Positions 60,125-64,000 of a DNA stretch of 64,000 nt are shown piece after piece; the stretch's first letter is position 1; each line of letters starts with the position of its first letter. The notes under the pieces were generated by a model. It did no database searches, was not told where the DNA came from, and was given only the letters and a program-made list of their open reading frames with translations. Origin of the DNA: Sphingomonas sp. TREG-RG-20F-R18-01 (GTDB lineage Bacteria > Pseudomonadota > Alphaproteobacteria > Sphingomonadales > Sphingomonadaceae); assembly GCF_022662475.1 (NCBI RefSeq), contig NZ_JAKNQQ010000001.1, positions 372,001-436,000 on the forward strand, in the 5' to 3' direction. Made by a program: the position numbers and the translations under genes.

Positions 60125-62116
60125 ATGATTGCAACGCTGTTCAAATCGGGTTTCCTGTTGGCCAGTGTGTCGAGCCTGGCGATGCCCGCCGACGCGGTCC
60201 AGGAACAGCTCGGCTGGGGTCGCGCGACCCAGATCCTCACCGGGACCAATGCCTCCAGCGTCGCGATCGCGGCCACCATCTCCGAATGGAAGATGCTGCA
60301 GACGACGGGCTATGGCTTCGATCGCTATGCCGCCTTCCTGATCGCGCATCCCGGCTGGCCGAACGAGATGGCGCTGCGCCGCTCGGCCGAGCGCGCGCTC
60401 GAGATGCCTGGCTGGTCGCCTGCCACTGCGGTTGCCTATTTCCGGCGCTTCCCGCCGCTCACCGGGACCAGCCGCTTGCGCTACGCCGAGGCGCTTGCGG
60501 CGACTGGCGCGCGCGCCGAGGCCAACGCCGCCGCGCGCGCCGCGTGGATATCGGGCGCCATCTCGCCGGTCGACGAAGCGAAGGTGCAGGCCTTCTACCC
60601 CGGCGCGCTGAGCCAGGCGGACCAAGACACGCGGATGGACATGCTGTTGTGGCAGGGCTCGACGCTCGCCGCGCAGCGTCAGGTCGTGTTGACCAGTTCG
60701 GCGCGGCGGGCGGTGTTCGAGGCACGGCTCGCGTTCCGCACCAACGCCCCCGACGCCGCTGACCGCGCCGTCTTGACGCAGGCGATGGGCGCGACCGATC
60801 CGGGCTGGCTCGCCGACCGCGCGAGCTGGTACCGCCTCAACGGCGCGTCGAACAGCGCACGCGGGACGCTCGCACAGCGCGCCCCGCTCGCGGTCGTCCC
60901 GGGCAGCGCCGAGCAGTGGTTCGAGGTCCTGCTGACCAACGCGCGCGCCGCCGCCAACGACGGGCAGACCGCGGTCGCCTATGACATCGCGCGCCGGGTC
61001 GACGACGCCTATCCCGCGGGCACCGATGTCAGCGCGCGGCCCTATGGCGAGCGCGACGATTACACGAGCCTCGTCTGGCTTGCCGGCCAGGCCGCGATGA
61101 AGCAGATGAACCGCCCCGCCGACGCGACCGGGCTGTTCCTGCGCTACGCCAATGCCTCCAAGACCCCGACGACCCAGTCGAAGGGCTATTACTGGGCGGG
61201 CCGCGCGGCCGAGGCGGCGGGGAACCGCGCCGAGGCGAACGGCTATTACGCCCGCGCTGCGGGGTTCCGCGACATGTTCTACGGCCAGCTTGCGATCGAG
61301 CGGCTCGGCCAGACGCTGACCGCGCCCGCCGCCCCCGTGCAGCGTCCGGTCGACACCGCGACCCGCAGCGCCTTCTACGCGCGCGAGACGGTCCGCGCGG
61401 CGCAATATCTGGGCACGACCGGCGCGTGGCTCGACCAGACCGCGTTCGTCCGCCAGATCGCGCTCGACGCCAAGACCGACAGCGACCACGTCCTCGCCGC
61501 CGAAGTCTCGCGAACGCTCGGTCGCCCCGATCTCGGGGTGATGGTCGGGCGTAGCGCGCTTCAGAACGGCCTCAGCGACTACACCACGGTCGGCTTCCCC
61601 AACGTCCGGGTTCCGGTCGCGAGCCAGGACGACTGGACGATGATCCACGCCATCGCCCGGCAGGAAAGCCAGTTCGACCGCGCGGCGATCAGCCACGCCG
61701 GCGCGCGCGGGCTGATGCAGCTGATGCCGGGCACCGCGCGCGAGACCGCGACCAAGCTCGGGCTTGCGTATGACGCCTCGGCGTTGATGACCGACACCGA
61801 TTACAACATCATGGTCGGGTCGAGCTATTTCCGGAAGATCTTCGGCACCTTCGGCAGCTATCCGCTCGCGGTCGCGGCGTATAATGCGGGCCCGGGCAAC
61901 GTGAACAAATGGCTCCGCGCGAACGGCGACCCCCGCATGGCGGGCGGCCCGGACATGATCGACTGGATCGAGGCGATCCCGATCTACGAGACCAAGAATT
62001 ACGTCCAGCGCGTGCTCGAGAATGCGGTGGTGTACGACCTGATGAACCCGAGCCGGTCGCGGTCGTCCGGGCCGAACCGGATCAGCTGGTACCTGGGCAA
62101 GCGCACCCAGGGCTGA
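60125..62116 (+). CDS. slt: Soluble lytic murein transglycosylase
   Basis: 663 residues. A signal peptide of about 24 residues (ending MPADA) sends it to the periplasm. The N-terminal ~450 residues are a helical superhelix with TPR-like repeats (for example YYWAGRAAEAAGNRAEANGY). The C-terminal lytic domain has catalytic Glu514 in ARQESQFDR and GARGLMQLMPGTA, then AVAAYNAGPGNVNKW. It cleaves glycan strands with 1,6-anhydro ends. The start has no strong ribosome site but is fixed by the signal peptide. Confidence 0.94.
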   Translation: MIATLFKSGFLLASVSSLAMPADAVQEQLGWGRATQILTGTNASSVAIAATISEWKMLQTTGYGFDRYAAFLIAHPGWPNEMALRRSAERALEMPGWSPATAVAYFRRFPPLTGTSRLRYAEALAATGARAEANAAARAAWISGAISPVDEAKVQAFYPGALSQADQDTRMDMLLWQGSTLAAQRQVVLTSSARRAVFEARLAFRTNAPDAADRAVLTQAMGATDPGWLADRASWYRLNGASNSARGTLAQRAPLAVVPGSAEQWFEVLLTNARAAANDGQTAVAYDIARRVDDAYPAGTDVSARPYGERDDYTSLVWLAGQAAMKQMNRPADATGLFLRYANASKTPTTQSKGYYWAGRAAEAAGNRAEANGYYARAAGFRDMFYGQLAIERLGQTLTAPAAPVQRPVDTATRSAFYARETVRAAQYLGTTGAWLDQTAFVRQIALDAKTDSDHVLAAEVSRTLGRPDLGVMVGRSALQNGLSDYTTVGFPNVRVPVASQDDWTMIHAIARQESQFDRAAISHAGARGLMQLMPGTARETATKLGLAYDASALMTDTDYNIMVGSSYFRKIFGTFGSYPLAVAAYNAGPGNVNKWLRANGDPRMAGGPDMIDWIEAIPIYETKNYVQRVLENAVVYDLMNPSRSRSSGPNRISWYLGKRTQG

Positions 62117-62123
62117 CGCTGCG

Positions 62124-62627
62124 ATGGATCGCCCGAACTACATCACGCCCGCGGGCTACGCCGTGCTGAGCGCGGAATATCAGCAGCTGCTCGGCGAGGA
62201 GCGCCCCAAGCTGGTCGACGTTATTTCCTGGGCGGCGGGCAATGGCGATCGTTCGGAAAACGGCGACTATATCTACGGCCGCAAGCGGCTCCGCGAGATC
62301 GACCGGCGGCTCGGCTTCCTCGCGCGGCGGATGAAGGCCGCCAAGGTCGTCGACCCCGCCGCGCAGCCCGACCACGGGAAGGTCTGGTTCGGCGCGACCG
62401 TCACCATCGCGGACGAGGACGACGAACACCGCGTGCTGACGCTGGTCGGTGACGACGAGACCGATGCCGCCGCGGGCAAGATCGGCTGGAACGCCCCGAT
62501 CGCGCGCGCGCTGCGCGGCGCGGCGGTCGGCGACGTCCGCCGCGTGACCCTGCCTGCGGGTGAGCGGGAGTATGAGGTGATGGCGATCGAATACCCTCCG
62601 GTGAATAGGTTGTTTTCCGATAGCTGA
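62124..62627 (+). CDS. greB: Transcription elongation factor GreB
   Basis: Rescues backtracked RNA polymerase by stimulating transcript cleavage. 167 residues. The coiled-coil domain has the tip acids in GNGDRSENGDYIYGRKRLRE, and the C-terminal FKBP-like domain covers about residues 85-160. The motif GDYIYGKKRLR-type is more GreB than GreA. It starts seven bases after slt, so probably co-transcribed. Confidence 0.95.
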   Translation: MDRPNYITPAGYAVLSAEYQQLLGEERPKLVDVISWAAGNGDRSENGDYIYGRKRLREIDRRLGFLARRMKAAKVVDPAAQPDHGKVWFGATVTIADEDDEHRVLTLVGDDETDAAAGKIGWNAPIARALRGAAVGDVRRVTLPAGEREYEVMAIEYPPVNRLFSDS

Positions 62628-62634
62628 CCTGCAT

Positions 62635-62722
62635 CGTCACCCCCGGCGAAGGCCGGGGCTGTCGGGTTGTCGTGCCGCCGGGCGCCCGTTGCGCGACGGC
62701 CCCGGCCTTCGCCGGGGTGACG
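62635..62722. repeat. Long palindromic repeat, copy 7 (CGTCACC-flanked variant)
   Basis: Arms CGTCACCCCCGGCGAAGGCC and GGCCTTCGCCGGGGTGACG. The core is that of the family but the outer flanks are CGTCAC/GTGACG instead of CTTC/GAAG, as in the short hairpin near 49.05 kb. It lies in the 236-bp gap after greB; the remainder of the gap holds nothing recognised. Confidence 0.88.
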
Positions 62723-62863
62723 GGAGACTGGCCGGAGCAACCTGTACCGACACGGCGGCGCTGGCGTGCGACGAATAGCCGCGCGCGCCAGATGTGCGCC
62801 AGCCATGGTCGCGCTACACACCACCCGACGGCGCGCAGTTTCGCGCCGATCCAGCAGTGAGTG

Positions 62864-63139
62864 ATGACGATGCAGCGCGTGTTCGTAAGTGGGAAGGTCC
62901 AGCGGACCGGCTATCGGGATTGGGTCGTCCGGCGCGCGCAGGAGCTTGGCGTCATCGGCTGGGTCCGCAACCGCACCGACGGTCGTGTCGAACTGCTCGC
63001 AGCTGGGGATGAAGCTGCGGTCGCGCGGCTGATCGAGCTGTGCCGCCAGGGTCCGGACACCGCCCGCGTCGACCACGTCGAGGCGCAGCCCGACAACGAG
63101 CGCGCGCCCAAGGGGTTCACCAAGCGGTTCACCGTCTGA
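62864..63139 (+). CDS. acyP: Acylphosphatase
   Basis: Hydrolyses acyl phosphates. About 91 residues. The catalytic Arg lies in VSGKVQRTGYRDWV and the catalytic Asn in WVRNRTDGRVE. QRTGYR replaces the common QGVGFR. Three start codons cluster here (GTG 62861, ATG 62864, ATG 62870); the middle one is taken without strong grounds. Confidence 0.93.
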   Translation: MTMQRVFVSGKVQRTGYRDWVVRRAQELGVIGWVRNRTDGRVELLAAGDEAAVARLIELCRQGPDTARVDHVEAQPDNERAPKGFTKRFTV

Positions 63140-63173
63140 TTGCTCGGCTCCGCGCACATGCTATGATGATGGC

Positions 63174-63742
63174 ATGACCGCGCAGGATGCCCTCGCCCGC
63201 CCCTTCACCCCGAAGCTGACGGTCGACGATTACCTGTTGCTCGACCGGTCGGGTGCGTTCGATGCCTATGCAAAGACGGAGCTGATCGATGGCGCGGTGG
63301 TGGCGGTGAATGCGCAGTTCAGCGAGCATTTTACGGTCAAGACCAAGCTGCTGCTTGCATCGGCGGAGGCGTGCAAGGGTCTGGGCACCGGGCTGCAGGC
63401 ATGGTCCGAGGGGTCGATCACCATGCCGCCGCACTCCGTTCCGGAGCCTGACGTTTTCGTGACGACGGTCGAACCGGTCCGCGGGCCGGTCGCCCTCGAG
63501 AGGTCGCGCTGATCGTCGAGGTTGCGTCCACCTCGCTGAGCGACGATCTGGGCGTAATGCTGCGGATCTATGCGCAGGCGGGGGTGCCCGAATATTGGGT
63601 GGCCGACGTGAAGGCGCGGGTCATTCACCAGATGTGGGCGCCCTCCGGTCTGACCTACGCGGAGCGGCGGGTGATCACGTTCGGGGATCGGGTCCAGTCC
63701 GAGACCATGAACGGCCTCGGCGTGGATACCGCCGCGCTCTGA
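63174..63742 (+). pseudogene. Uma2-family (PD-(D/E)XK) endonuclease gene with a frameshift
   Basis: The first frame (63174-63512) encodes TVDDYLLLDRSGAFDAY, TELIDGAVVAV and the active-site Asp in PEPDVFVTTV, then runs into GPVALERSR and stops. From about 63503 the +2 frame continues the family: VALIVEVASTSLSDDL (active-site Glu), IYAQAGVPEYWVADV, ending at 63742. Loss of one base near 63500, or gain of two, explains the break. The joined length, about 189 residues, is normal for Uma2. The break separates the two halves of the nuclease site, so both pieces should be dead. Sequencing error is possible. Confidence 0.85.
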
Positions 63743-63796
63743 GGCCGAAGGTCGCCGAACGACCAATTATCGCTGGTCAAAGTTTTCCGGAAGTTT

Positions 63797-63901
63797 CTTC
63801 CCCGGCGAAGGCCGGGGCCCAGTCGGAATGTCCGAGGTAACGAAGCGCCGGCGCTCGAAAACTGGCGTTTCGCAACTGGGCCCCGGCCTTCGCCGGGGAA
63901 G
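63797..63901. repeat. Long palindromic repeat, copy 8
   Basis: Perfect-arm copy, CTTCCCCGGCGAAGGCCGGG and complement, 54 bp past the Uma2 pseudogene. Confidence 0.92.
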
Positions 63902-63930
63902 CACAGCAGATCAGTCAGCGCATCGCCAAA

Positions 63931-64000
63931 TCAGCGCGTAAGCTTTTTATACGCCAACCGCGTCGGACGATCCGCCGCATCGCCCAGGCGACGCCGCTTG
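63931..64000 (-). CDS. Possible C-terminal end of an unknown gene cut by the window edge
   Basis: On the minus strand one frame reads RRRLGDAADRPTRLAYKKL, then TR and a TGA stop at 63931. It would place repeat copy 8 between convergent genes, as with most other copies. Only 22 codons are visible, so no family can be given. Confidence 0.3.
   Translation of the reverse strand, partial: KRRRLGDAADRPTRLAYKKLTR

Overview
This is a gene-dense, GC-rich chromosomal segment from an alphaproteobacterium. It most resembles the Sphingomonadales (Sphingomonas and relatives). Pointers are the CckA and ChpT cell-cycle proteins, a gene order mtaB-ftsY-ispZ, an alphaproteobacterial SOS operator (GTTC-N7-GTTC) before recA, and about eight copies of a long palindromic repeat built on CCCCGGC-GAAGGCCGGGGCCCAG. 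No tRNA, rRNA, CRISPR array, prophage or intact insertion sequence was seen. Nearly everything is core chromosome; the accessory material is two toxin-antitoxin loci, a broken Uma2 nuclease gene and the repeats.

Layout. 1-9.3 kb: the end of amn, a basic low-complexity membrane protein, an M2 (ACE-like) dipeptidase, an alpha/beta hydrolase, a GFA-type protein, a decayed vapBC locus, asd, an MgtC-type protein and an S9 peptidase. 9.4-16.4 kb: a DUF418 membrane protein, then the ribosome/SRP cluster rplS-trmD-rimM-rpsP-ffh on the minus strand. That cluster is split between rimM and trmD by a second vapBC pair and a divergent thioredoxin-reductase-like gene. 16.6-22.4 kb: a GGDEF-EAL protein, mtaB-ftsY-ispZ and sodB. 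22.4-26.5 kb: pspF facing a sigma-54-driven pspABC operon that continues into a run of small single-span coiled-coil proteins. 26.7-30.6 kb: sufE, a sulfotransferase-like gene, an SMR exporter, a ferredoxin/J-domain pair, rnpB and an AmpD-type amidase.

30.7-36.6 kb: a minus-strand signalling cluster chpT-cheA-cheW-cheY-cheB-cheR with no receptor gene in the window. 36.7-43.3 kb: an LprI-like/JAMM pair, rluD, rpoH, mtgA, ybaB-dnaX and the SRP RNA gene. 43.4-50.1 kb: two tandem cysteine desulfurases with a ferredoxin, a hydrolase, a GST, recA and a Tat-type short-chain dehydrogenase. 50.2-64 kb: a receiver protein with cckA, two tandem M13 metallopeptidases, a DUF2062 protein with smpB, a thioesterase, dapA, a soluble lytic transglycosylase, greB, an acylphosphatase and the frameshifted Uma2 gene.

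How the parts work together. All three SRP components (ffh, ftsY, ffs) lie in one 29-kb stretch. cckA and chpT, the first two members of the CckA-ChpT-CtrA phosphorelay, are 14 kb apart. The envelope-stress (Psp) operon is the strongest candidate for an incompletely described system: after pspC come four adjacent genes for small membrane proteins, three of them sharing an 'LER(I/L)xTD ... EIxxLR' C-terminal signature. The most unusual regulatory arrangement is trmD-rplS placed directly behind, and overlapping by 4 nt, a vapBC operon with its own palindromic operator. No searches or computations were run; family calls rest on reading the translated sequences.
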